Positions 36,947 through 47,934 of a stretch of DNA of 64,000 bases are shown here, piece by piece. Location: NCBI GenBank assembly GCA_905250115.1, contig CAJNOI010000026.1, positions 722,790 to 786,789 on the forward strand, given 5' to 3'. The notes under the pieces are model-generated. The model made no database searches. It was not told the DNA's origin and saw only the letters and a list, made by a program, of their open reading frames with translations. The translations under genes were made by a program, and so were the position numbers. The DNA comes from Adineta steineri. Lineage: Eukaryota > Rotifera > Eurotatoria > Adinetida > Adinetidae. Position 1 is the stretch's first letter. Each line of letters begins with the position of its first letter.

Positions 36947-38035
36947 ATGGCAGAAAAAAAGATTTTTCGACGTCCTAGGAAAGCTCTTAAACAAGATATT
37001 TCATCTTTCAATGGAATACATGAAGATGCCGATGCACGAAAAGGTCAATATTCAACGTTAGTAGCAAATTATTATAGTTTAACAACTGATTTATATGAAT
37101 TCTCTTGGGGTGGAAGTTTTCATTGTGCCAATCGTTATCGTAATGAAACATTTGCAGAATCAATTCAACGACATGAATCTTATTTAGCATTAAGAATGCA
37201 ACTTAAACCAGAAGATAAAGTACTCGATATTGGTTGTGGTGTTGGAGGACCATTGAGACGTATTGCACATTTAAGTGGAGCACAGATTACTGGTGTAACA
37301 ATTAGTCCATATCAAGTTCAACGAGCTCGAGAAATTGGTAGGCATTCTCATTCGATTTAGTTTTATAAATTGAAATTTTATTTCATAGGTGTACCTAAAA
37401 ATTGTGAATTTATTCTTGGTGATTTCATGAAGTTACCATTTGAAGACAATAGTTTTGATTATGTTTATGCTATAGAATCTGTATGCCATGCACCGGACAA
37501 GGTATATTTTATTATATTTTTTCTTTATAAAGAAAAAAGTTTTTTTACAATGATTTAGTCGAAATGTTTTGCTGAAGTTTTTCGTGTACTTAAACCAGGT
37601 GGTTTATTTCTTGGTTATGATGCCTGTTTAACTGATAAATATAATCCTCAAAATCCTGAACATGTTGAAATAATACGTACAATGGAAGCAACGTTTGCCC
37701 TATCACAATTAAGATTGACTCGTGATTTCGTTACAGATCTTGAATCTACTGGTTTTACTGTTGAAGAAAATCGAATAATACCTATAGCTGATATTCCTGA
37801 TTATCAACCATTTGATAAAGGTGAATCATTATTGTCACCCAATCTTCATCGCACAGGTCCTATTGCTCGACGCATGGGACATTATATGATTTGGTTTACA
37901 GAAAAAATTCGTGTAGCTCCTAAAGGCAGTACAAAAATAAGTGATACATGTCAAAAATCAGTTACAAGTTTCTTACAAGCTCGTAAACTTGATATATTTA
38001 CATCGTTATTCTTTTTTTTTGCTCGAAAACCTTAA
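36947..38035 (+). CDS. Sterol C24-methyltransferase (SMT/ERG6 type)
   Basis: Exons 36947-37337, 37389-37501 and 37559-38035 (introns of 51 and 57 bases), about 326 residues. Diagnostic SMT blocks are present: YEFSWGGSFHCANRY (sterol-binding region I), VLDIGCGVGGPLRRIA (SAM motif I), VTISPYQVQRA, the YAIESVCHAPDK block that in SMTs reads YAIEATCHAP, and VFRVLKPGGLF. The C-terminus ends in a short hydrophobic stretch (IFTSLFFFFARKP). SMTs move a methyl group from SAM to C24 of the sterol side chain. Fungi, plants and protists have them and most animals do not. The length is near but slightly under the fungal enzyme, the N-terminus being shorter. Introns and the animal gene context argue against contamination. 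Confidence 0.92.
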
Positions 38036-38222
38036 TCACAAACAAAAAAAAGAACTTATTAATATGCGTTCTTTTTGTAATTAAAAAGTGAAACTCATAC
38101 TTTGTTTTCAATTTATTTATATTCATATAAAATATGTACAAGGCATGATCTTGTGGGTGTGCATATGAGTAATGAAAGAGAAGGCATAACTACATTTTTC
38201 AAGGTGATGAATAATATCATAG

Positions 38223-38292
38223 AAGAAAGAAGCGAGGGTGAGGGTGTGGGTGTAGTTGAAATTCGATGCTCACACCCACACCTACACTCTCA
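38223..38292. repeat. Palindrome with telomere-like arms (clearest copy)
   Basis: The G-rich arm GAGGGTGAGGGTGTGGGTGT and the C-rich arm (CACACCCACACCTACACTCTC) enclose a loop of about 15 bases. The right end continues CTCAAGATATC. It lies between the 3' ends of the convergent sterol methyltransferase and MACPF genes. A related single arm (GTGGGTGTGCATATGAG) is at 38155-38171. Confidence 0.75.
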
Positions 38293-38397
38293 AGATATCA
38301 TCCTTTAAAATGATCATTCAGAAAAAATTCGATATTTCTTAGTAATAATAGACAAGAAGTCAAAACAAAAGATAAATGATATAGTTACTCTCTTCGT

Positions 38398-40155
38398 TTA
38401 TTGTTTAGAACAAAACGAATACTTATATATTCTGTCGCAATTTCCCAAATCTAAGAATCCACAAGCGACCACGGTAGTATAGTAACCTATTCGCAATTTA
38501 TAGTCCGGTGGACATGATTCTCTGCCAGGGTAATAACCATCACAGGTAATTTCAGTAACGGTTGACCAATATGAACTGGAAATCTTCCAATCTGTATATA
38601 CCATGACTTGTATTCCACACATTGTACCAGGTAAATCATCACGCATCGAATTGGTTTTATAACAGAATATTGCAGGTGATTGTTGATGACGTTGATAGTC
38701 TTGAGGACATGCATCTGAATAGGGGTTACGACCGTCGCATAAAACTGTTAAATTTCCAACTTGATAACCACAAATAGTACCAGTAAGACTTGGTTGCTTG
38801 TCAGTAATAGTCTTACTGCAATGATACCATTTACTATCTTGCCAATCTCCGGGACAACCGAGTCTTGGGACTGCACTACCACAGGCAAGACTTATATTGT
38901 TACCACATAGTGTACCACTTAGTACCATTGGTTTTGGTTTTTCTTCGACTTTCTTGGAACAATCAATACCTGACCATCCATCATGACATTTACATTCACC
39001 AAATTGAAAAAAGCCTGTATCTTGACAACTACCATGACCTGAACAGTCATTTCCGTAGCAGTAGATTGGTGTATCAATGTAATTATTGAGTGCTTGTTCG
39101 ATCAGTTTAGATTTCATAATGATATTAGGATCATTTGGAAAACGACCTTCTGCTTGTGTGAGAATATCGAAGATATATTTAATGTTAAATTTGATAATAA
39201 CTGGATTAGCCTGTACAGTTTTAGCCCAATCATCTATTTTACTTATGGATGGATCGCCACCCAGCATTGTAGTATAACTTTTGGATACATGATTCATGAA
39301 CATTGCATGTGTTTCATTATCACTGTTTACACTAGGTTTCATACCAAAAGTTAATAAGAACTGTAAATCTGCTTCATGACTTTTCTTAATTCCTTGGGCT
39401 TCAAGAGCAGTAGCATTTGATGATTGAATTACCATACTTTGCTGTGCAATTCCACCTAATACCAGTGTTGTAACATAGGCATATCCAAAATAACCAAAAA
39501 TATAATCATTAATATACTTTTCAGTAAGTGCATTGTATTCACAACATGGTAAATTTTCGATAACATAACGGAAATCATCCGATAGATTCATTCTTGGTTC
39601 AAACATTGATAATTTTGCATGAGATATTTTTAATGTAGTATACAAAACTTCCGAGCTTTCTTGGTAGATTTTATCGATCATAAACCGAGTTTCTTTCGAA
39701 TATTTATAACTAGCAGACATCCATTGATATTTACCGCCGCCACTGATCTCAAATCCATTTTCTGTTACTTGTTTCAGACGTTCTAGTTTATCAATCACTT
39801 CTGTATCTGTTGATCTTTCGCTGCCTGGTAAACATTGCATTGTAACTGCTTCTGGAATGAGTTTTGTAGTACAACCACCAGGTGGACTTTGAACGTAATT
39901 TAGTTTGAATATAGAATTACGAAAACCATCGACTTGACAGCTTGCAGTATAGCAAACAGGACTACCGTGCAATGGATCATAGCCAATACCGATATTGTTA
40001 CTATTTTCTAGTGTTTCCATTCGTCCTGTTGGCAATGGTCGATGTGTTTTTAGATATTCACCAACACGTACATAAGTTTCAAAATCTTTATTAATGAAAT
40101 CGCTCTGTACAAAATTAACAAGTAAAACTACTTGAATTAAGAAGATAATCTTCAT
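38398..40155 (-). CDS. Secreted MACPF (perforin-like) protein with an EGF module
   Basis: Intronless, 585 residues from the ATG at 40153-40155. Signal peptide MKIIFLIQVVLLVNFVQS. Residues about 30-360 carry MACPF hallmarks: an early GIGYDPLHGSP, the Gly-rich ISGGGKYQWMSASYKYSKET, and the signature-like FGYFGYAYVTTLVLGG (in place of the usual YGTHY..GG). An EGF-like module follows (CSGHGSC, CKCHDGWSGIDC), then three or four Cys-rich repeats with shared GT.CG and CP.DY/CPGDW patterns. The plan recalls animal perforin/apextrin-related secreted proteins. Membrane insertion in defence or egg/feeding roles is known for the superfamily, and activity here is only inferred. The Thr-His of the usual signature is absent (FGYAY). 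Confidence 0.83.
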   Translation of the reverse strand: MKIIFLIQVVLLVNFVQSDFINKDFETYVRVGEYLKTHRPLPTGRMETLENSNNIGIGYDPLHGSPVCYTASCQVDGFRNSIFKLNYVQSPPGGCTTKLIPEAVTMQCLPGSERSTDTEVIDKLERLKQVTENGFEISGGGKYQWMSASYKYSKETRFMIDKIYQESSEVLYTTLKISHAKLSMFEPRMNLSDDFRYVIENLPCCEYNALTEKYINDYIFGYFGYAYVTTLVLGGIAQQSMVIQSSNATALEAQGIKKSHEADLQFLLTFGMKPSVNSDNETHAMFMNHVSKSYTTMLGGDPSISKIDDWAKTVQANPVIIKFNIKYIFDILTQAEGRFPNDPNIIMKSKLIEQALNNYIDTPIYCYGNDCSGHGSCQDTGFFQFGECKCHDGWSGIDCSKKVEEKPKPMVLSGTLCGNNISLACGSAVPRLGCPGDWQDSKWYHCSKTITDKQPSLTGTICGYQVGNLTVLCDGRNPYSDACPQDYQRHQQSPAIFCYKTNSMRDDLPGTMCGIQVMVYTDWKISSSYWSTVTEITCDGYYPGRESCPPDYKLRIGYYTTVVACGFLDLGNCDRIYKYSFCSKQ

Positions 40156-40580
40156 TATCAATTTATCTTCTGTTTTGTATCTTAAGAATCGAATGCAAAA
40201 TAATAAATGAAATCATTATTTTTTTTTTAAATATTTCTTCATTTTCAGCAGCTGTTAAATTTCTCATATGAATAAGAGAGAAAAATATTTTATTTTGCAA
40301 AATAAAAAGTGAAAGTTTATCTAGTTATATTTTTTACTTTCAAGGCTATTTTAAAATATTATTATCACAATATTTTTTTGTTAGATATACTTGTTTGTTT
40401 GTTTTTTGTTTCTTCGTTCTATCTCATAAACGATAATACGTGTATTTAAAATGCTTTTTTTTCTCTTGCTTTCTGGACATTTGTTATTATGTTTTGTGTT
40501 ACACATCATCGGTTTCCACGCGCTTCTCCTATACTAGAATATTAACATTTATATCTATTCATTTGTATTTTTGTATCAAC
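40156..40580. other. Intergenic between divergent MACPF and small-protein genes
   Basis: AT-rich sequence with T runs. No feature is seen. Confidence 0.4.
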
Positions 40581-40864
40581 ATGTCTTGCTGTGGACAACA
40601 ACAAGGTGGTAAGTGTGAAGCTTATATTGAAATAAAAAAAATTTCTTATTTTATTTTTCTATTGAAGATTTTCAACCATCGTATGATCCATTACCTGCTA
40701 ATATATCATTCTTTTTTGCTGATGGTGTTCCTGCTCCTACCAGTGGAATTTATGAATTAACACCAGCTCCACCTGGAGGTTTATCAAGTTTAGGACAACG
40801 AGTCAACGCACAATCGTTAAACGTTGGTAATCCTAAACCACCTACGAACTCATCCCCAAACTAA
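40581..40864 (+). CDS. Small Pro-rich protein of unknown function
   Basis: Two exons (40581-40608 and 40668-40864) separated by a 59-base GTAAGT...AAG intron, about 74 residues. It starts MSCCGQQQGD, then FQPSYDPLPANISFFFADGV, and ends in a Pro/Asn-rich tail (NPKPPTNSSPN). No signal peptide or membrane span. In-phase splicing and biased codon use support it as a gene. I do not recognise the family. Confidence 0.6.
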
Positions 40865-40928
40865 TTTTTTTTTAAATAAATCTATTAACTGAAAAAGAAA
40901 TTTTATCAAAATAATTATAAATATAAGA

Positions 40929-40978
40929 CGGATGTGGTTGGAAGAAAAACGAACTTTTTATCTACACCCATACCCTTG
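40929..40978. repeat. Degenerate palindrome with telomere-like arms
   Basis: Arms GATGTGGTTGG and CTACACCCATACCCTTGAT around an AT-rich loop. A weak member of the dispersed family, located just after the small-protein gene. Confidence 0.45.
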
Positions 40979-41239
40979 ATTATCTTCATCATCAGTCTAT
41001 CCTATAAAGACAATTCTTGATTAATTATTAAATACAATGATATATTCACATCATAAATAAAAGTCGATGGATAGAAACAAGGAATACAAACATATTCATT
41101 ATGAGAAACACTTTTGAATGCAAAAGTTAAAAATTTCATAATATAAATAATATTTAAATACCTTCGCTAGTTGCTTTTTTTTATGAAAGGAAATCTTTTC
41201 GACTGATAAAAGATTTAAATATATTAAAACGATATTTTA

Positions 41240-41360
41240 TTAAATCACTCCATCTATTTCATCAACGTTAATACTGCTCTTATTACATTGTTTAGTTTTC
41301 TTAGAGACTAAATAAAATATTCGTATCAATATAGCATTATTCATCGACCTGAAAAATATT
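41240..41360 (-). other. Possible orphan terminal exon
   Basis: A minus-strand frame after a TTTTCAG-type acceptor (near 41349) encodes SMNNAILIRIFYLVSKKTKQ and runs to a stop at 41240. No upstream exon was found that fits. It is weak evidence of a gene remnant. Confidence 0.2.
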
Positions 41361-41523
41361 ATAAGAATACGATTTTTAACCTCATTTCGATAAATATTCT
41401 TACAGATAACATCCATTGCCATTCTTTTATAATACAAACAAATATTTCAAAATTATTGATACATTCATTTATAAGAGAACTCATCATCTTCAATTTTCCT
41501 GCACTGAATGTTTGACTAATTGC

Positions 41524-41693
41524 TTAACGTTGACAACGCCACTGTAAACCAGAAAGTTGTTCGATAAAAGCTTCATAAAGAAATTCAGGATCACTCACAA
41601 CTAAAACTGGACGAGATCCTTTAGATAAATTCCATATATTTTGCCATATTGTTTTGTCCAAGTTTCAAGTTGACGATGATATGATGCAGCATT
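41524..41693 (-). pseudogene. Cytochrome P450 exon relic with frameshift
   Basis: After a TTCTAG acceptor the minus strand reads WTKQYGKIYGIY in one frame and then GSRPVLVVSDPEFLYEAFIE in another, an order typical of the N-terminal part of CYP3/CYP4-like P450s. The frame changes by two bases just after YGIY (a TCTAAAGG run near 41630), and a stop follows at 41524-41526. No heme-binding Cys region, membrane anchor or other P450 exon lies nearby, so this is an isolated dead exon. Confidence 0.72.
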
Positions 41694-42075
41694 CTAGAAG
41701 TAGATGAAAATAATAAACTAAGAGACTAACAATTACAAGACATAATATCAATGACCGAAATAATTCATTATATACTTTAATATGAATAAAATATAATCCA
41801 TCGATGACGTGTGCAATTCTTTTTATATTATTTTATATCAGTATGCACAAAAGACCCACGTTGGACATCATATTTTTCGTACCCTGTTTTATTTTATTCT
41901 TCTTTTTCTTTCACAAATGTAACGAATACGTACTAAATTACAGTCATTTAGTGTATTTACAACAGATTTTATTTTAATAATATAAATCACAAGTAGATAC
42001 TACAGATGGGATATATATAAAACTAATTAATCAATAGAGTAGTTCTGAGAGTATGAGTTTGTGTATTCTTTGATT
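41694..42075. other. Intergenic, nothing recognised
   Basis: AT-rich. No P450 exon or other feature could be found upstream of the relic. Confidence 0.4.
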
Positions 42076-42321
42076 TTACCAACATATTTCGCATGGATCA
42101 ATTTCACATGCTATGTATTCAACACAACATTCAACTGGTTCTGGACAACACTTGCGAGGTTTTGCATCGACGCATATGATCTCTTCACATATTGGCACCG
42201 TTTTAACATATGTTATTTGAATATCATCACAAGGATCACAACAATTTATTTCATAACAGCAATCAATTTCATAACAACAATCGCATTCATAACAGCAATC
42301 ACATTCATAACAACAATCCAT
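42076..42321 (-). CDS. Small Cys-rich repeat protein (CCYE repeats)
   Basis: The first ATG is at 42319-42321, giving 81 residues with about 25 cysteines. It opens with four near-identical units, CCYECD, CCYECD, CCYEID, CCYEIN, followed by CCDPCDD, then KCCPEPVECCVEY and CEIDPCEIC. There is no signal peptide from this start; an upstream frame extension lacks an ATG. A TATA-like run (TATATATACA) at about 42391-42403 lies 70 bases upstream. Vicinal Cys pairs with acidic residues suggest metal binding like metallothionein, or a disulfide-rich structural protein. Neither is proven. Confidence 0.65.
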   Translation of the reverse strand: MDCCYECDCCYECDCCYEIDCCYEINCCDPCDDIQITYVKTVPICEEIICVDAKPRKCCPEPVECCVEYIACEIDPCEICW

Positions 42322-42702
42322 TGGATAATAATTTGAAAAATACTTGACTTCCACTGAAAATTTATTTGTTAAACTATGAAAAACTGAGCATGTATATATA
42401 TACGCCGATAAAAAGTTGTTTTTCAATAATAAAAATGCAGAACAAATTTATTATTTTTTTTCCAGTGACATAAAATATCAAACATTTATCGATATAAAAT
42501 ATTGCGCAATTAACGCCTATCAGCAATATTTTTTTCATGTTCTTTAGTAATGAAAATGTTCTTAAATTGATGTTTCAACTTCGTTACAAAACAAAATCAC
42601 CTGACGTTAGTGTAGAGAACTTTATTAATAAATATGAGAAAAGTGATACATGAAAAGTATTTATTCTTATTATAAAGTTCAATGAGCTTAACGAGATACT
42701 TG

Positions 42703-43031
42703 CTAATAAGTAGTAGGATATGTGTCTAATGGACGACTAATAATACCATCATTGTTTAGATCAACATGAGTTGCTCTTTCGATTTTGCTTTCTATCCCTA
42801 ATTAATAATAAACAATAATATTCGATGTGAAAAGTAAAGATATTTACCTTCTCCTCCAATATATCCGTCACCGTTAAAATCTACACCATATTGTTTCTCA
42901 GCATTTTTTTCACTTCCAACAAATCCATCATGATTAAGATCGAGACCGGACTTTTTTTCAATAGCACTTTCAATGAAACCTGAAGAAAATTTTGTAAATT
43001 TTTTCAATGTTTATGGGTATAGCTTACTCAT
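42703..43031 (-). CDS. Small EF-hand-type calcium-binding protein
   Basis: Three exons: 43028-43031 (only ATGA of the coding sequence), 42848-42979 and 42703-42797, with phase-consistent GT-AG introns of 48 and 50 bases. The protein of about 77 residues has three calcium-loop repeats: DLNHDGFVGSE, DFNGDGYIGGE and DLNNDGIISRP. Each follows a short helix-like stretch (IESAIEKKSG, AEKQYG, IESKIERATH). The third loop lacks the final Glu. The short helices recall dockerin or EF-hand-like repeats rather than full EF-hands. A TATATAG-like box lies about 60 bases upstream. No signal peptide. Confidence 0.75.
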
Positions 43032-44143
43032 TATCGTCGTTTGATTAACTTGTTTACGAATGATGAAGAAACTCGATGAAGGTATATACCTATATAAATA
43101 TGAGATTCTCTTCATCGATAATTGGGTATAGAAAAAAAACAAATACATATTTTTCTCATTGGTTACTCATATGAATGTATAAATCGTTTTATCATTCTAT
43201 CGTCATGTAATTATTTATACATTATTCAAGCATAAACACCATATTCATAAGATGGTACATACGTATCGTGACCACGTGATCATTGTAGTAGTTTATTCAT
43301 CTATAACTACGTATATTCAATACACTTTCAAGTAAAAAGAGGAAAATATATACTGCCTGCAAGGAATAATTTTTTTCCTGTATTTTTTGTATATATTGTT
43401 GTCCATATCGAAAGTCACATATAGAAATAGTTTAAATACGCTTCTAATGGCGTAATTATATGAGATATTTTCTTTGAATACAATTCAATTATCAAGTTTT
43501 ATATTGAGTGCAAGAGAATGATTTTCTGTGTACTAATGTTTAAATGACTTGTCAAGTTAAATTTATTTGAAAATAAGTCGTCTTTATCAATTATTAGCTA
43601 CACAACTTTTTCATATTCTTGTCAATGTATCAGTTCTTATTGTTACTCTATTCACGGGTTTGGCTTAAATTACAAACGCATAGTGAAACCATCTTAAGGA
43701 TGTGGGTGTCTATCATCTCATGACCCATCCATACCCACACCTTTCTGAATGTTTGAGAAATAGTTCAGGAGTTCAAGTATATTTTGTTTGTCGTCTATAA
43801 AGCAATGATTTGTTGATGATATACTAATGAATCCCAATAAGCAATACTTTTGAAAAATTTCTCAGATGCTAGTTACTCGACATCTATTTAAAAAAAAGAA
43901 GAACATTTCATTAGTTAATTCCGTTTCATCTTATTCTGTGTGTTTGGAGTCTTTGTTATATTAATTGATCATCAATGATTGGTTCTTATTTAGACAATGC
44001 TCGCCGGGCATAATTCCTCATATACATATCGATGTGTACGTCAATTTTAATCTATACAACCACAATATATTAAGAAGAATTAATTTGTCAAATATGGGTA
44101 TGCATTTACTTTATAATATCGTTGATTTTATGATTTTTTTTAT
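43032..44143. other. Intergenic between divergent EF-hand and F-box-like genes
   Basis: Contains the palindrome at 43692-43745. Otherwise AT-rich with no gene seen. Confidence 0.4.
43692..43745. repeat. Palindrome with telomere-like arms
   Basis: Arms AAGGATGTGGGTGT and CCATACCCACACCTTT around a short loop. Same family as 38223-38292. Confidence 0.65.
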
Positions 44144-46169
44144 ATGAAAGATGCTCTTCAATTGCTCGATTTACCTGATGAGTTGATATTAATGATTATG
44201 AAAAAAGTAAATCCTCAAGTGCTGTTTCTTTGTTCTATGATTGACATTGGTAATCATCGTTTGGAACAGCTTGCATTTGATAGATGTCATTCAGTTGACT
44301 TGTCCTTCGATTTTTATCAGGCACCACATCAATCGCTTATGAAACAATTTTATTCTCATCTTATGCCTCGTATCAGCCATAATATTCGATCATTAACAAT
44401 CCTTCTTAAACACATTTCGTCGATTCGAACTTTTGTTGAAGATAATTGCGATGGTGCTCTTCCAAATTTGACACACTTAAAAATTCTATTGGGAGCTAAT
44501 CGTGCTAAAACAGGCATACCTTATACAATAGGTAACTTATCAATGATTAGCTTTTTCGAAACTGTCTTTGTCTATCGGATTAGTTTAGTTTCTTATTGAG
44601 AAAAGAAGAAAATTTTTATTATGTGAGAGTTCAACAATCTTTTACTGATTTTTGAAGCAAAAAAAATTCATTTATTACTTATGTTTTGAAGAACTCTGTT
44701 CGATTGAAAATAGTGAGCAATCAACTTTCTATAACATTCACTTTTCTCAACATAATGAAACATCTCGCAATAAACATAATCGATAAAAAGATATAAAAGT
44801 CTTATCGATTGATTCAGTCATTGTACTATCGAAAAGAACTCATTTGACAAATATTACATTGTGAATCTTGCATACATTTATTTTAGGATGCTCCCAAATG
44901 TTTTGGTTTGAAAAGCGCTGCAAACCTCTCTTCTCATTTGTACCTCAATATTTTGTGTTACCTGACTACAGTTATGGAAAAGAAGTAGCTACCTTGTGTC
45001 GTTCATCACTTTTACGTTCTGTTCAATCGTTCGAACTTGATGATAACTGTGTTTTAGCCAAAACACTTGGCGACGATGAATTACGCTTCCATCAACTAAC
45101 TCGATTAACTCATATTCGTATATCTTTCTGGAATTTTGATGAATGTATCCATTTACTAAATCAGTTAGGTTCACAACTTCATTCCTTCATAGTGACTATA
45201 GGACAAGTTTCGGACTACAATCCATATGTACCGACGAAAATCTTATTAGTAAGTAAAATTTCAAGTTTTAACATTAGAATGATTTGACTCATTTAGATCT
45301 CGTGTCCTCATTTAAAACAAATGTCAATAACAATATATCATAATTTTAATAACTATGAACGATGTCTTTCTCTTGTACAATGTTTGTCAAATATTGAATA
45401 TTTAACATTATTATTAGCTATAGGCAGAGGAAATACTCAGCCTTCATATTTTATTGATGGATTTTTCCTCGAGAGAAATATTCTTCCATATATGCCTCAT
45501 TTACGTCAGTTTCACTATCATATTCGTTCAATCTTAAAAAATGCTTCGCGTATAACAATTGATAAAATTCGTCAAAGTTTTGTAAAACATGAACAACCGT
45601 TTGATTGTGCAGTTGATTATTTTAAGAATAATTATGGACAATGTCAAATCTATTCACTGCCATTTATTGGTACTCGTCTGGATTTTATCTCAAATCGATT
45701 TCCGCTTTTGGATATTAACAACACGTTTTCAAATGTTACGACCCTTCTACTTTTTGATGATATCAAACCTTTTGAAAGGATTTTCTTTGAACGTCTCGCT
45801 CGAGCTCTGCCTCGACTTAAAACACTCGAGATAATTAATCAACTTGAACAACAAGAAAAAACAGCAGCAGCATCGATAAACTCTAATATTGACTTTACTC
45901 ATTTAGCTGTTCTTATTTTATATGATATTCATATAAATTATGCTGAACAAATTTTCTATCAATCTCATCTTCCTGCTCTAATTGAACTCGCTATTGACAA
46001 GGATATATTGTTAACAATAATCGATCAAAATCAACAACAAGCAAAAGACAATTGTTCAAGAGTAAACAGACTACTAACATCCAAACCATCTTATGAATCG
46101 AGACATGCTATTCGAAACTTTTTTCCACTTGCTATCTATGTTAAACATTTTGGTGAATCAAAACAATAA
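44144..46169 (+). CDS. F-box-like leucine-rich protein
   Basis: Exons 44144-44531, 44887-45248 and 45297-46169 join in phase (YTI-GCSQMFW and KILL-ISCPHLKQM). About 541 residues. The N-terminus LLDLPDELILMIMKKVNPQV is a typical F-box start. Irregular leucine-rich units follow (LTHIRISFWNFDECIHLLNQ, IEYLTLLLAI, LKTLEIINQLEQQ). F-box proteins recruit targets to SCF ubiquitin ligases; a complete F-box is not certain because the second half is divergent. The first intron is 355 bases. Confidence 0.78.
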
Positions 46170-47683
46170 AATAATTCGTTTATATAAGTATCAGCTATTT
46201 CTCTCAGTGAATACTGTTTTCCAAAAGCTAATCAAACGCAAACATGAGATATGCGTGCAATTTTTTAAGGAGAAAATTCTCTCAGAAACATAAATAATTT
46301 AATTCTAATCTTTTTGTTTAGAGCGGACCCTAATCCAGTAACTTCTCTTTTTTTGCAATATTGCATGTCTCTCCAGACACCGTAAACTTCAATTAAAATC
46401 GAACTTTGTCGATGTTTCTTCTAATGATTTCAGTCAATTCATTTTCTGTTTATTAGGTAAAAATAGATTTATTTCTCAGAATTAAACAAAACGAATTTTC
46501 ATGGAAACAATAAATAATATTATCAACGATAATCTTATCTTTTCTCCAGATAATTAAATGAATTGTTAAGTAATTAGAAATGACTTTAATCAGTCTATGA
46601 TGATAAACCGTGTAACAGAAGATATGAAGAATAGAAAATAAATCAGTATACATAAGCAGGTCCATCTTTTTTAAAATAGATTTATCTTCTGTAAAGTTCT
46701 TATGAAGTTTGAAAACATTTCTATCTGTCAGTTAACATAAAAAGAACAATAGTTTTCAATAAAATGTGTTATTCGATGTATCTGTAAAACAATATGTCAG
46801 ATAGAAAACTTTCCAGTGAATACCAAATATTAAGAAGAACAGAATCTATAAAACGTTCAAGTCTATCTTTAGACATTTCTGGTTGCACTTCATTCGTATT
46901 ATAATGTTCGAAGTGAATTATTTTGCGTTGATTTTGATGATCCTTTATTTTTTCGACAAAAAATATCCTTCCAGAGAGAATATATAAGAACTTCTTTTGC
47001 ATTTCTTCAGAGTATGAAATACCTTCAAACTGTAGTGATTATGAAAAAAGACTAATAGCTGTTGAACATGGTCGAAGAAATTCGAAAGTGATAATAACAT
47101 TAAGTGTATTTTCTGTCTTAATCGCAGAAGAAAACATTTCAGCTACACACAGATCAGTTGTTGTTGAACAAAATGTTTTAATTTTAAAATGACTTCCTTT
47201 CGAATGTAATCCATATTGATATTTTATAAATTCATTTTTTTCATTGTTAGTCCTCGAAAAGAAAGTGTGGGTGATATATGAGAAGAATACAAGCACCCGC
47301 ACCCACTCACCTACAGCCATACCCACACCAACACCCTCGTTCACTTTCAAGATGAGTTGATAAGATTCGAGAGAATGCATTAAATTCACAAAGAGATAAA
47401 TGATTTTACTATATTAATTGAATTTTGCGTTCCAAACTAAAATTTTATTTTATATTTTAATAGTTTTATCACTTCTTTACCATTCGAAAAGGTATCATTA
47501 ATAATCAATCGTACAGTCATTTTTCTAATATTTTACTATTAAATTCGAATTATTAGCTTTTGTCGTTTTTCTATAAAATACATTAATCAATTCTCAATCT
47601 TCTATTAATAAATCTCTAGCAGTTCGAAAAACAACGAAGCAAATAAGACGATGGAAAATTTGTTTTTTTATTTCTTACAAAAA
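46170..47683. other. Intergenic containing one telomere-like palindrome
   Basis: 1.5 kb with no supported exon. The palindrome at 47263-47354 is the only structure seen. Confidence 0.45.
47263..47354. repeat. Palindrome-like cluster of telomere-like arms
   Basis: A G-rich arm (AAGTGTGGGTGATA) faces two C-rich arms (CACCCGCACCCACTCACC and CATACCCACACCAACACCC) and ends TCACTTTCAAGATG. Confidence 0.65.
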
Positions 47684-47934
47684 TCAAACGCGTAATCGAA
47701 GAAAAGAATGGTATGCATCACCATGTCGTTGCAATTTTTTTAGGAATGATACAAAATTGCGCGGAAAATCTTCTTTTTTGATTACGGCACATTTCAACGC
47801 TGATGTAGCTCTGACAGATGCTTCGTGATTAGTTTCGAACAGAAGAGCTAAGCCACCAAAGAATGACATTGGACCCAACTGGCCTCCACCACTCGATTGA
47901 TCCTAACATTCGTTTTCGTATCCAGGTCGAACAA

